DNA of 23,522 nt, from contig JAMCSQ010000039.1 in NCBI GenBank assembly GCA_023378805.1, positions 1-23,522 of the forward strand, written 5' to 3'. Position 1 is the first letter of the stretch. Each line of letters begins with the position of its first letter. The DNA comes from Candidatus Parvarchaeota archaeon (GTDB lineage Archaea; Nanobdellota; Nanobdellia; Parvarchaeales; Parvarchaeaceae). Made by a program: the position numbers and the translations under genes. Below are positions 13,990 through 21,183 of this stretch, one piece after another. The notes beneath the pieces were generated by a model. It searched no databases, had not been told where the DNA came from, and saw nothing but the letters and a program-made list of their open reading frames with translations.

Positions 13990-14034
13990 CTTTATAAATA
14001 CTAATCTACATATAAAGCTATAATAATTGGAGGT
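13990..14034 (+). promoter_or_regulatory. Promoter and Shine-Dalgarno of the eL8 operon
   Basis: The TATA element CTTTATAAATA at 13990-14000 would start transcription near 14022. The leader then contains TTGGAGGT (GGAGGT at 14029-14034), 10 nt before the ATG at 14045. This operon therefore seems to use a leadered, SD-led start, unlike most genes in the window. Confidence 0.6.
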
Positions 14035-14044
14035 AAGCTGATAT

Positions 14045-14392
14045 ATGGTAGATGAAGCTAAAGGATTGGATAGTCAGGTTTTTTCCGTCTTGGAAAAGAT
14101 AAGAGCAAAAGGCGGAGTTACTAAAAAAGGGATAAACGAAGTGACGAAGGTGCTTGAACGAGGACAGGCAAGGCTTGTGGTATATGCTTCAGACGTTTCT
14201 CCTAAAGAGATAATAATGCACATTCCTCTTCTTTCAAAGGATAAGAATGTTCCATGCGTTGCAGTAAGCAGCAAGGTTGAACTTGGAAAGGCATGCGGTA
14301 TGAGCATAGGCACTTCTGCAGTTGTAGTAGTAAATCCTGGAGAAGAAGCGCACGCAATGGAAGATCTTATTGGAAAAATTAAGAACTTATGA
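14045..14392 (+). CDS. rpl7ae: Ribosomal protein eL8 (L7Ae)
   Basis: K-turn-binding protein of the large subunit. In archaea it is also a core component of C/D and H/ACA guide RNPs and of RNase P. The 115-residue protein includes [18 protein letters not shown], the strand [30 protein letters not shown] and the RNA-contacting loop near GTSAVVV. A clear GGAGGT Shine-Dalgarno precedes it. It heads eL8-eS28-eL24, a conserved archaeal order. Its stop overlaps the eS28 start (ATGA). Confidence 0.95.
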   Translation: MVDEAKGLDSQVFSVLEKIRAKGGVTKKGINEVTKVLERGQARLVVYASDVSPKEIIMHIPLLSKDKNVPCVAVSSKVELGKACGMSIGTSAVVVVNPGEEAHAMEDLIGKIKNL

Positions 14393-14646
14393 AAAAGCAG
14401 CAGAATAAAGGCTCAGAAAACAAAAGGGATAATACAGAACAGCGTTTTTTAGATGCATATCCCTCTGAAGTCATAGAGATAGTAGGAAGACACGGAGTAG
14501 CAGGAGAAGTTACTCAGGTAAGGTGCAAGGTACTCGCTGGAATGGATAAAGACAAGATAATACGCAGGAATGTACGCGGGCCTGTAATTGTAGGAGATAT
14601 ACTGATGCTTAAGGAAACTGAAATGGAGGCAATGCCGATAAGATAA
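14389..14646 (+). CDS. rps28e: Ribosomal protein eS28
   Basis: Small-subunit protein near the mRNA exit. It has 85 residues: a polar Lys/Asn-rich extension of about 20 residues, then the OB-like core [20 protein letters not shown] and the invariant [20 protein letters not shown] block near the C-terminus. The ATG overlaps the eL8 stop by 4 nt. The stop is followed 2 nt later by eL24. The N-terminal extension makes it slightly longer than usual. Confidence 0.95.
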   Translation: MKKQQNKGSENKRDNTEQRFLDAYPSEVIEIVGRHGVAGEVTQVRCKVLAGMDKDKIIRRNVRGPVIVGDILMLKETEMEAMPIR

Positions 14647-14648
14647 TT

Positions 14649-14816
14649 ATGAAATGCAGTTTTTGCGGAGAGGAAATAAAGAAAGGAAAAGGAATAGTTT
14701 ATGCTAAAGTAGACGGAAGCGTTTACAATTTCTGCAGCAGAAGGTGCAGAGAATATACCTTGATGAAAAAAGACCCTAGAAAGTTCAAATGGGCGATGAG
14801 AAGTGCAAACAAATAG
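14649..14816 (+). CDS. rpl24e: Ribosomal protein eL24
   Basis: Large-subunit zinc-finger protein. It is only 55 residues, so easily missed. It starts MKCSFCGEEIKKGKGIVYAK and has VYNFCSRRCREY, giving the CxxC...CxxxC zinc ligands, then the conserved KKDPRKFKWA segment. The start lies 2 nt after the eS28 stop, completing the operon. The size is normal for archaeal eL24. Confidence 0.93.
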   Translation: MKCSFCGEEIKKGKGIVYAKVDGSVYNFCSRRCREYTLMKKDPRKFKWAMRSANK

Positions 14817-14845
14817 GATTTATTTTATAAATTGTTATTATTTGG

Positions 14846-15667
14846 ATGAAAAACAAGGGTATCTCGGAGTTTTTATCGTTTATACTCTCAATAATAATTC
14901 TTATCCCAATAGCCATAATCGCTTACTTTATAATAACTGCCGGAGCAAACAAAGTTATATCCTCATCTGAATCCATCACAGAGTACGTTTCATCCACGCT
15001 TGTGGCGATGCAGACAGGAAATTCCATTGTTCTTCCACCCATTTCTCCTAACTTACCGGGGCACACTTTTCTAAGTCAGTTTTATGGAAGCAGTTCATGT
15101 ATAAGTTATCTTAATGAACTATCAAGGGAAGCAATACTCATCGCTCCTTCTAACCCGTCATCTCTTTCAGGTACTTATTTTGTATGTATAGGCACTTTTT
15201 CACTTAAGCCGATAAACTCAAGTCAAGGTTTCTGGAATTACCTGCCATCTAATGGCGAAGAGTCTGACAATGCATCTTTTCCGGGATGGTTCCCAGATTT
15301 AGCTGCGTACAACTCTAAATCAAGTACAATAGCATCCGGAATAAACGGCTCCACAGGTACTTTGTCTTATTTCACACAACCACAGAATCCCGAAACAATT
15401 CTTTCTAGTTCTTGCGTTTCATTTTTCAATGCTACTACAGTTAACTATGGTTACGGTCAGCCAGGAGCATACATAACTACGCTTACTTGCGATCCGTTGA
15501 CATACAACAATAAGTCGATGTTCATAAGTGCAGTTCCGCCTTCATGCTCCGGTTCATGCGGTATTAATCCAATAGCTTTTCTTTACGGTAACCCTGGTTA
15601 TATAAAGTTTCAGGAATGCAATTATAATGGAGGAAATGATTTGCAGTGCAGATTCAGTATAAATTAA
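14846..15667 (+). CDS. Pilin-like secreted protein, first of a pair
   Basis: In this 273-residue protein the N-terminus MKNKGISEFLSFILSIIIL resembles an archaeal class III (type IV pilin-like) signal: short basic leader, Gly, then a hydrophobic helix with an acidic residue near +3 (ISEFL). The expected prepilin peptidase cut is after Gly5. The remainder is Ser/Thr/Asn/Tyr/Pro-rich with many N-x-S/T sites and at least eight cysteines (for example PSCSGSCG and LTCDP), consistent with an extracellular, disulfide-bonded and possibly glycosylated surface protein. The next gene starts 1 nt after its stop. No specific family is recognised. A TTTTATAAATT element is close upstream. Confidence 0.7.
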   Translation: MKNKGISEFLSFILSIIILIPIAIIAYFIITAGANKVISSSESITEYVSSTLVAMQTGNSIVLPPISPNLPGHTFLSQFYGSSSCISYLNELSREAILIAPSNPSSLSGTYFVCIGTFSLKPINSSQGFWNYLPSNGEESDNASFPGWFPDLAAYNSKSSTIASGINGSTGTLSYFTQPQNPETILSSSCVSFFNATTVNYGYGQPGAYITTLTCDPLTYNNKSMFISAVPPSCSGSCGINPIAFLYGNPGYIKFQECNYNGGNDLQCRFSIN

Positions 15668-15668
15668 T

Positions 15669-16967
15669 ATGGACTTGCTTTTAGAAGGAATATTAATAGC
15701 GATAATGATGGCTATAATCCTGTTTTTCGTTGTGTATGAGTATTCAGCATTCTTTGCTCCAAAATCATCTATAAGCTATTACACCTCATTGGTAAGTATG
15801 GCAGATTCAGCATGTACCTCTATACAGACTGCATCAAATGTACAGTTCTCTTCTCCATCAATATTTGTGTTTCAGATGTATGATACTCCTGCATGCAATT
15901 CACTACTAAGTTCAAATAATTACATTTTCTCACCGAATTCAGCAGTTCTATCCGCTTTAAATGGGAATTATGATCTATGCTATGCAAATGTGAGCAGTCC
16001 ATCCGCATTAGGAATATCGAGTGGAAACCAATACTTCCTAGAAAGTTCTAGCAACGGAAATGTAAACTTTTATCTTCCAAAGGAATATGCCATTTCCGGC
16101 TCTGGAAATATGAGTGATTCAGCTCCATATAATCAGCTAAGCAGTTCAGGGATAGACGTAAATTCTTCCTCTTCATTTTCTCTTATCCTTAATTCATATT
16201 CGGCAGTTACTCCGCAGAATTATACATTTAATGTTCAGGAGTATTCAAACAACAGTATAAATCTAAATGTTTATTTCAACGGCCAAAGCACATGTTCTCT
16301 TTCCTATTCCCATCTAAATGGATTGAATTCTCTTTCGATTGTTTCGCCTTGCCATCAAAAAGTCTATAACATAACTTTATCCGTAGAAATATCAGGAACT
16401 CTGGAAACTGATTATCAGGCAAATATAACTGCAAAATCGGATTCAAACAGCGCTTTTTTATATCTGTCACAGCAATGCACAAACTTAGTTCCGCTTGTAA
16501 ATAAAGGATTTATAAATAATAATAGCATAGTTTGTCAACCTATATCGTGCGGCGGAAACTCATTTTATCTGGCAGATCAAAGCAACAGGCCTTTCCTGGG
16601 TTTATACGACAAATCATTTACTTTCCTCGGCGTTCAGTCGGGAATTGGCGATTTGCAGCTTGTAAACTCATATTCTGAGCAGCTTATAAACAGTTCATTG
16701 ATGGACGAAACTATTTTTTACGAGACTGGATTACCATTAGGTGCAGATTGGAGTGTTACTTACAACAGTGTGGAAAAAAGTTCAGTTATAAGTCTTACAG
16801 GCAGTGGCAATACAATAACTTTTTCAAATTCTCCAGGAGATTACACTTTTAGTATACCTAATGTTGACGGCGTAGTTAGTAAGAGTGGAGTTGCTTTTTC
16901 TCCGAACGATTCTTCAGGAAAAGCGCAGCAGGGTTCTTATGTAGCTATTAGTTTTAAAAGCACTTAA
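15669..16967 (+). CDS. Surface protein with N-terminal anchor and ETGLP module
   Basis: This 432-residue protein has an N-terminal hydrophobic segment (about 5-26, GILIAIMMAIILFFVVYEY) followed by a long Ser/Asn/Tyr-rich extracellular region with many N-x-S/T sequons and scattered cysteines. Near the C-terminus (about 347-432) is FYETGLPLGADWSVTYN followed by NTITFSNSPGDYTFSIPNV. It matches the 'FtETGLPxGtxWsVtlng...itF..p.GtYsfsv' module common in surface proteins of Thermoplasmata and DPANN archaea. It lies 1 nt after the pilin-like gene and almost surely forms a two-component surface structure or is exported with it. The function is inferred. Confidence 0.7.
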   Translation: MDLLLEGILIAIMMAIILFFVVYEYSAFFAPKSSISYYTSLVSMADSACTSIQTASNVQFSSPSIFVFQMYDTPACNSLLSSNNYIFSPNSAVLSALNGNYDLCYANVSSPSALGISSGNQYFLESSSNGNVNFYLPKEYAISGSGNMSDSAPYNQLSSSGIDVNSSSSFSLILNSYSAVTPQNYTFNVQEYSNNSINLNVYFNGQSTCSLSYSHLNGLNSLSIVSPCHQKVYNITLSVEISGTLETDYQANITAKSDSNSAFLYLSQQCTNLVPLVNKGFINNNSIVCQPISCGGNSFYLADQSNRPFLGLYDKSFTFLGVQSGIGDLQLVNSYSEQLINSSLMDETIFYETGLPLGADWSVTYNSVEKSSVISLTGSGNTITFSNSPGDYTFSIPNVDGVVSKSGVAFSPNDSSGKAQQGSYVAISFKST

Positions 16968-17057
16968 TTAACATTTAAATTAGGTAAACTGTTATAATTA
17001 TTAAAATGACGATGGCATTTCGTTGTCTGAAAAGACTTATAATGCCGCTGGTGGATT

Positions 17058-17336
17058 ATGGCAAAAGTTACTGTTACGATATGTGATGTATGCAAGCAGA
17101 AGATTGCTACTAAAACATGTCCTGTTTGTGGAAAGGACCTTTGTGAAGCAGATATAAAGTCATTCGCAGTTGACGTTGGTCTGCGTTTTGGACAGAGAAT
17201 GCAGATATACAATGGTTATATGTGCGAAGATGACTATAGAAAACTTGAAGGGAATCTGGGCGGGACACTTGCAAAGATAAGCGAATCGATAAAAGCTCAG
17301 ATAGATAACATAATAAAGGAAAGTGTAGGCGCTTAA
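17058..17336 (+). CDS. Small cysteine-rich, probably zinc-binding protein
   Basis: In this 92-residue protein, cysteines at about 9, 12, 21, 24 and 29 (ICDVC, CPVCGKDLC) form a zinc-ribbon or treble-clef-like knuckle pair. A further Cys at about 55 (YMCEDD) follows. The rest is an amphipathic helical tail (LAKISESIKAQIDNIIKE) that could mediate dimerisation. No catalytic motif is seen and the family is not recognised. A TTATAAT element lies about 20 nt upstream of the ATG. It sits alone between the surface protein pair and tRNA-Tyr. Confidence 0.7.
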   Translation: MAKVTVTICDVCKQKIATKTCPVCGKDLCEADIKSFAVDVGLRFGQRMQIYNGYMCEDDYRKLEGNLGGTLAKISESIKAQIDNIIKESVGA

Positions 17337-17385
17337 ATAATGAATAGCAAGGTTTATTAATTTCTTGCGTCATAAGAATAAATAA

Positions 17386-17505
17386 CCCTGCGTAGCCCAA
17401 TGGTAGAGCGACCGGCTGTAGAATTACTAAGTGCTGTTTTCAGTGCGATGAAGAGTTTCAGCTGCGGGAACCGGTAGGTTGCGGGTTCGAGTCCGGCCGC
17501 AGGGA
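17386..17505 (+). tRNA. tRNA-Tyr (GTA) with intron
   Basis: The acceptor stem pairs CCCTGCG (17386-17392) with CGCAGGG (17498-17504), with discriminator A and no encoded CCA. C1-G72 with A73 is the archaeal tRNA-Tyr identity pattern. The anticodon arm is ACCGG-CTGTAG-[intron]-A-CCGGT, giving anticodon GTA at 17418-17420. The variable loop is AGGTT and the T-loop TTCGAGT. One mismatch occurs in the D stem (C-A) and one in the T stem (G-G). The mature length without intron is 72 nt. A T-tract follows as a likely terminator. Confidence 0.9.
17422..17469 (+). other. 48-nt tRNA intron at position 37/38
   Basis: The insert lies between G37 and A38, the canonical archaeal site. Pairing CTGT (17416-17419) with GCGG (17464-17467), using G-U pairs, leaves 3-nt bulges AGA and GAA at the two splice sites, consistent with a bulge-helix-bulge. 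The helix further inside the intron is not obvious, so the motif may be relaxed. The exact junction could shift by one base. Confidence 0.75.
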
Positions 17506-17524
17506 TTTTTTATTTATCCTGCAT

Positions 17525-18304
17525 TTAAATGGTTTTGATTATATTATCTAATTCCGAAACATTTTTTGCAGTATAGTCTATCCTGTTTGAGCTTTCTCTT
17601 AATATTTCCTTCTTTCCGAATATAACGTTTACAGTTATACAGAAAGGGTATAAAGACTTTGCAATCTCCAAATATTTGCTTCCATTATCTATAAATGCTA
17701 GTCTGAATTCCTTGTCTTTTATTTCGTTCTCAAGTTTCCCATATTCAGTTGCCGACATTATTGCAAGGTTGTCCTTCTTTTCTGCTGCTATTATCTTGTC
17801 AAAGTAGCCGTTTAGATTATTTTCACTTATCTTTCTATACTGTTTTTCTTCGTTTCCAAAGTACTCCGTCAATAACATATTATAATTTCTTTTTGCAGAT
17901 TCTTCAAGAACTTTTTCTATGCCCGGGAATTTTTTTGGTGTTTCGTTTAATCCTTCCGAATACTCTTTTCCTATTTCATCTGCTAATTCTACGCCTTTAT
18001 TTGCGATCCACGCAGCGGCATAATTATCGTTTATTCCAGCCTTTTTAAGGTAAATACAAATAAGCGAAAGTGGAAGTTGATATGGATAATCGTATGCTGT
18101 ATGCCCTCTTATTTTTATTCCTTCATAATCAACTGCCCTCAATTTATCCATTTCATTTTCAGACTCAGGATCAATGTTTATAGAGAGATTACTTAACTCT
18201 TTTGAAAGTCTACTTATGATCTTTTTTTGTGCGTTTTCAAATACTTCATTTGTATCTATTAATGTGGAATCAAGGCCCCAAATGACTATGCTTCGGCTTT
18301 TCAT
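17525..18304 (-). CDS. HAD-fold protein lacking the catalytic nucleophile
   Basis: In this 259-residue protein the N-terminus IVIWGLDSTLID aligns with HAD motif I (hhhDxDGT), but the first, nucleophilic Asp is Gly10, while the second Asp (D12) and Thr14 remain. A helical cap follows (about 20-125), then a core with LLTEYFGNEEK (motif II region) and LAFIDNGSKYLEIAK (motif IV-like) with altered acids. Phosphatase activity by the usual phospho-Asp route is therefore not expected. The protein may bind a ligand or partner, or be a diverged regulator. A TATA-like TTTATAA lies about 26 nt upstream, so it is probably leaderless and separate from the gltX gene 32 nt upstream. Confidence 0.75.
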   Translation of the reverse strand: MKSRSIVIWGLDSTLIDTNEVFENAQKKIISRLSKELSNLSINIDPESENEMDKLRAVDYEGIKIRGHTAYDYPYQLPLSLICIYLKKAGINDNYAAAWIANKGVELADEIGKEYSEGLNETPKKFPGIEKVLEESAKRNYNMLLTEYFGNEEKQYRKISENNLNGYFDKIIAAEKKDNLAIMSATEYGKLENEIKDKEFRLAFIDNGSKYLEIAKSLYPFCITVNVIFGKKEILRESSNRIDYTAKNVSELDNIIKTI

Positions 18305-18336
18305 TTTTTATAATGATTAAAACTGTTATAAATATT

Positions 18337-20025
18337 TTACTTGCTTATGAATACAAATTCTTTCTTACCCCCGTTATCCAGTCTGCAGAACCCGAACCTT
18401 TCGAACTGAATAACTTGTCCTTCCTCTACCTTATCTATAGTTTTCTCTGCAAACCCTTCTATTTCAGTAATACTTTTTTCATTGAAAGTTCCGTCTGCAT
18501 TTAATAAATTTCCAACTTTAATGACCTTTATCTGTTCATTTTGTTCTGTGACCCATTGTATTATTTTTTCTCCCTGTTCATGTTCTTTGCTGTGCACTCT
18601 GCATGTCACAAGGTCGTTTTCCTTGTCTATTATTTCAACGCTGTAAAGCTCCTTGAGCCTGAAAGTATCTCCTATATCAAGAGATACTACATCTGTTTTG
18701 TCTATAAAGAACTTGCCGTTTGTCTGTATCTCTCTGTAGCCAAGATCATTTGATGGGTGGAAAGGAAGCTTTACCTTCTCTTCCATTGCATCTTCAACTA
18801 ACAACTTAATCGGATTAGGAACAAAGAAAAGTCTTTTTGCATTGCTGTCTATTACTCTTCTATTAAATGTTAAAAGCATTTCCAAGCTGTATTCATGCTC
18901 CGAAGAGGAATAGCCGACTTCCTTTACAAATTCTCTTATTGCTTCAGGCTGTATCCCCCTTCTTTTCATTGAGTAAATGGTAGCAAGTCTTATATCATGC
19001 CAGTCCTTTATGTATCCCTGTTTTATTAGTTCTCTAACCTTTCGTTTTGAAGTTAACGTGCCTTCAAAATTAAACCGGCTATACTGTATTACATAAGGTT
19101 CATGGAAACCGAGTTCTTTTCTTAGTCTTGTCTGAAGGTTTGCCTTGAATTCATTGCTTCTCAATATATGTGTTATTCCGCAGAGTTCGTCTTCTATAAC
19201 GCTTGCAAAGTCATAAAGCGGCCATAAATTATAGGGTTTGTAATCAGTTTTTATGACACGCATTATGTTTGGATCTCTCAATGCAGCGTCTTTATCATCC
19301 ATATCCCCCTTAAATCTAAAAGTAAGTTCTCCCGTTCCAAATTTTCCTTCTTTTGCTTTTTCCCACAAAGACATGTTTTCTTCTGTAGAATTGTTTCTGT
19401 GCAGGCATTCCTTTTCAAGATTTCTATTCTTCTTTATCTCATCAGAAGAGCATACGCATCCGTACGCTTTTCCATCTTTTATAAGTTTTTCTGCGAATCC
19501 GTATATTTTTTCCATGTCATCGCTTATGAATTTTTTCTCGTCATATTTTATGCCCAGCCATTTTATGCTTTCTTCAAAGTTCTTTATGAATTCTTCCCTT
19601 ACTAAATTTGGGTTGGTGTCTTCAAACCTAAGCCATAATTTTCCATTATACATCTCTTTGTAAAGGTAGTTTATGGTAAATGACAAAGCATGGCCCCAGT
19701 GCATATATCCTGAAGGCTCAGGCGGCAGTCTAAGAACTACTCCATTGTCTGTTCCAGGCAGGGGCTTAAGTCCCTTCTTTTCCTTCTCATTTTCCTTGTT
19801 ATTCAAAAGTTTCATATCTACGGCAAGTTTCATTATTTCTTCTTTGCCCTGTGAATTTACCTCTTTAACAGCTTTTTCGGCCAGTGCCTTTAGATTATCC
19901 ATCTCTTTTACCAGCTGTTTATCTTTTCCCAAGATTTCAGATATGACTGAGCCTATCCTGGCTTCTCCATTGTGCATTGCCGCGTTCTTTATAGCGGCCT
20001 TTTTTATTTCTTCTTCAGGTATCAT
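18337..20025 (-). CDS. gltX: Glutamyl-tRNA synthetase (archaeal type)
   Basis: Class I synthetase that charges tRNA-Glu, and in most archaea also tRNA-Gln for later amidation. The 562-residue protein has a helical N-terminal extension (about 1-90) and the Rossmann catalytic domain with HIGH-equivalent HWGH at 109-112 (PEPSGYMHWGHA). The glutamate-binding region WLRFEDTNP follows, and the KMSKS-equivalent TSKRK is at 325-329. A C-terminal beta-barrel anticodon domain of the archaeal/eukaryal GluRS-GlnRS type ends it. Length and order match archaeal GluRS. It has its own promoter (TATAAATAA near 20044-20052), divergent from the histone gene. GlnRS is less likely in an archaeon. Confidence 0.93.
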   Translation of the reverse strand: MIPEEEIKKAAIKNAAMHNGEARIGSVISEILGKDKQLVKEMDNLKALAEKAVKEVNSQGKEEIMKLAVDMKLLNNKENEKEKKGLKPLPGTDNGVVLRLPPEPSGYMHWGHALSFTINYLYKEMYNGKLWLRFEDTNPNLVREEFIKNFEESIKWLGIKYDEKKFISDDMEKIYGFAEKLIKDGKAYGCVCSSDEIKKNRNLEKECLHRNNSTEENMSLWEKAKEGKFGTGELTFRFKGDMDDKDAALRDPNIMRVIKTDYKPYNLWPLYDFASVIEDELCGITHILRSNEFKANLQTRLRKELGFHEPYVIQYSRFNFEGTLTSKRKVRELIKQGYIKDWHDIRLATIYSMKRRGIQPEAIREFVKEVGYSSSEHEYSLEMLLTFNRRVIDSNAKRLFFVPNPIKLLVEDAMEEKVKLPFHPSNDLGYREIQTNGKFFIDKTDVVSLDIGDTFRLKELYSVEIIDKENDLVTCRVHSKEHEQGEKIIQWVTEQNEQIKVIKVGNLLNADGTFNEKSITEIEGFAEKTIDKVEEGQVIQFERFGFCRLDNGGKKEFVFISK

Positions 20026-20120
20026 ACGATTTTATGGAATTTCTATAAATAAAGATGTTTGCGTCAATAAACAGCTTTTTAAATGCATATTTGCTTAAAT
20101 ACAGTATAATAGGAGGTAAT
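20026..20120. promoter_or_regulatory. Divergent promoter region gltX / histone-fold gene
   Basis: Minus-strand TTATTTATA (20044-20052) lies about 25 nt before the gltX ATG. On the plus strand, TTTTTAAATG (20075-20084) and CTTAAATA (20094-20101) are two possible boxes for the histone gene. AGGAGGT (20111-20117) is a strong Shine-Dalgarno just before its ATG. It would be transcribed only if the upstream box is used. Confidence 0.5.
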
Positions 20121-20300
20121 ATGGCAGATTTCGTAAGAAAAAGTTCAGTGAAAGAAGAAGTCAAGAAAGTCGGTAAGGACATGCGTTGCCCTGATGACAC
20201 TATTGAAGGTCTTGACAAGTTTGTCAAAGAGTCAATCGCCAAAGCAGTAGCAAGAGCTAAAGCTGACGGCAGAAAGACACTTAGGGCACACGACTTCTAA
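20121..20300 (+). CDS. Short histone-fold protein with truncated third helix
   Basis: The protein has 59 residues. The ATG at 20121 is chosen because AGGAGGT lies 3 nt upstream; a longer frame from 20055 has no such support. The sequence fits a histone fold: helix 1 SSVKEEVKKVG, loop with MRCPDD, long helix 2 ending in ARAKADG, loop 2 RKTLRAHD, then a stop one residue later. The usual third helix is missing. This shape recalls the short-alpha-3 and 'face-to-face' histones described in archaea and some bacteria, which bind DNA without classic nucleosome wrapping. The assignment to that subgroup is by eye. The cysteine at residue 23 is unusual. Confidence 0.8.
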   Translation: MADFVRKSSVKEEVKKVGKDMRCPDDTIEGLDKFVKESIAKAVARAKADGRKTLRAHDF

Positions 20301-20302
20301 GT

Positions 20303-20332
20303 AGTTTTTTATTTTTTTTATTTTTTTTAAAG
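20303..20332 (+). terminator. T-rich terminator after the histone-fold gene
   Basis: Three successive T tracts (6, 8 and 8 T) separated by single A residues follow the stop at 20300. Oligo-T without a stem is the usual archaeal termination signal. Confidence 0.6.
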
Positions 20333-20361
20333 TTTTTATTCTTTTGATGTTATAACTTCCT

Positions 20362-20820
20362 ATGGTGGATATAGCGCTGATATTAGGCATAGTAATAATC
20401 ATAGTCGGAATAGTAACATTTATTCGTATTCTAAAACCTGCTTTAGAAGGAGTGGTTGTTATAATTCTTATATTTGTAGGCAGTGCGCTCATATTTCATT
20501 CTACTCCGATAATTGGCTTACCTGGGTACAGCCTTCCTGTTAATATAGGTCCTAATATCGTTGGAGTCTCGGCGGGAATAGACAATACGAGCAATATAAT
20601 AATATTTAACGCGGATCTGGTAAGCATAGACAGTTTTACCGCATCTGTAAATAACCAGTCCCTCGCGATTCTTAATAATGGCACCGCGATAGCGCCGGCA
20701 AAATTTGGGGTTATAACTGTTAAGGACCTTCACAAAGGAGAAATACACTTAAAGGCATATTCCAATCTATTTGGAATAAACGTGTTAGCGTCAAATTCTA
20801 CATATAATTATACTGGCTAA
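20362..20820 (+). CDS. Two-TM membrane protein with outside domain
   Basis: This 152-residue protein has two hydrophobic segments (about 3-22 and 28-47) forming a short hairpin. A beta-rich domain (about 55-152) then carries several N-x-S/T sites (NTSN, NGTA, NSTYN), suggesting exposure outside the cell. No conserved domain is recognised. A TTTTATTC element sits about 28 nt upstream of the ATG, suggesting a leaderless mRNA. Confidence 0.65.
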   Translation: MVDIALILGIVIIIVGIVTFIRILKPALEGVVVIILIFVGSALIFHSTPIIGLPGYSLPVNIGPNIVGVSAGIDNTSNIIIFNADLVSIDSFTASVNNQSLAILNNGTAIAPAKFGVITVKDLHKGEIHLKAYSNLFGINVLASNSTYNYTG

Positions 20821-20899
20821 ACTATAAGTAAGTAGCACTTGGATTTTAAGTATTTAATAGCAAGCATATTTCTGCAAATAAAGTTTTCATAAAAAGTAT

Positions 20900-20943
20900 T
20901 TATATTACTAAAGATATAAGTTATTATATCAGAGGTGATATAA
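20900..20943 (+). promoter_or_regulatory. Candidate PadR operator: three GATATAA copies
   Basis: After a TATA-like TTTATATT (20900-20907), GATATAA occurs at 20913-20919, inverted (TTATATC) at 20924-20930, and direct again at 20937-20943, just before ATG 20945. The first two form a perfect 7-bp-arm palindrome with spacer GTTA. ATATC/GATAT at 20926-20941 form a second, overlapping palindrome around the Shine-Dalgarno GAGGT. Placement between TATA box and start codon suits a repressor. PadR proteins usually bind such dyads and often control their own operon. Confidence 0.6.
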
Positions 20944-20944
20944 T

Positions 20945-21181
20945 ATGAAAATAAATAACGGTGGATGCGGCTGCGGTTGCGGAAACAAAGAAATGAATGG
21001 AATGGGCAGGCAAGGCATGATGAAAATGCATTTTGAGGAGCCATCCGGGAAAAAAGACTTGAAGGAAAACCTTAAAGACTATAAAGAAGAACTGGAAGAG
21101 GAGATAAAGTTTATTAATAAAAGGATAGACGAACTTTCCAAAAATGATTCCACTGAGGATAGTAATGAGGAAAGTAGTTGA
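20945..21181 (+). CDS. Cys/Met-rich small protein with coiled-coil tail
   Basis: In this 78-residue protein the N-terminus GGCGCGCGNKEMNGMGRQ holds three alternating cysteines (C8, C10, C12), followed by a Met-rich patch (MGRQGMMKMHF). From about residue 37 onward there is a highly charged helix (LKENLKDYKEELEEEIKFIN) likely to form a coiled coil. The layout recalls small DUF5320-like proteins often encoded beside PadR regulators. The Cys/Met content suggests soft-metal binding, for example copper, but this is inference. It is the first gene of an operon with PadR and lies behind the GATATAA operator. Confidence 0.7.
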   Translation: MKINNGGCGCGCGNKEMNGMGRQGMMKMHFEEPSGKKDLKENLKDYKEELEEEIKFINKRIDELSKNDSTEDSNEESS

Positions 21182-21183
21182 AT

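Noticed and set aside
20055..20120. Longer N-terminus for the histone-fold gene
   Set aside because: It contains the promoter elements and the Shine-Dalgarno for ATG 20121.
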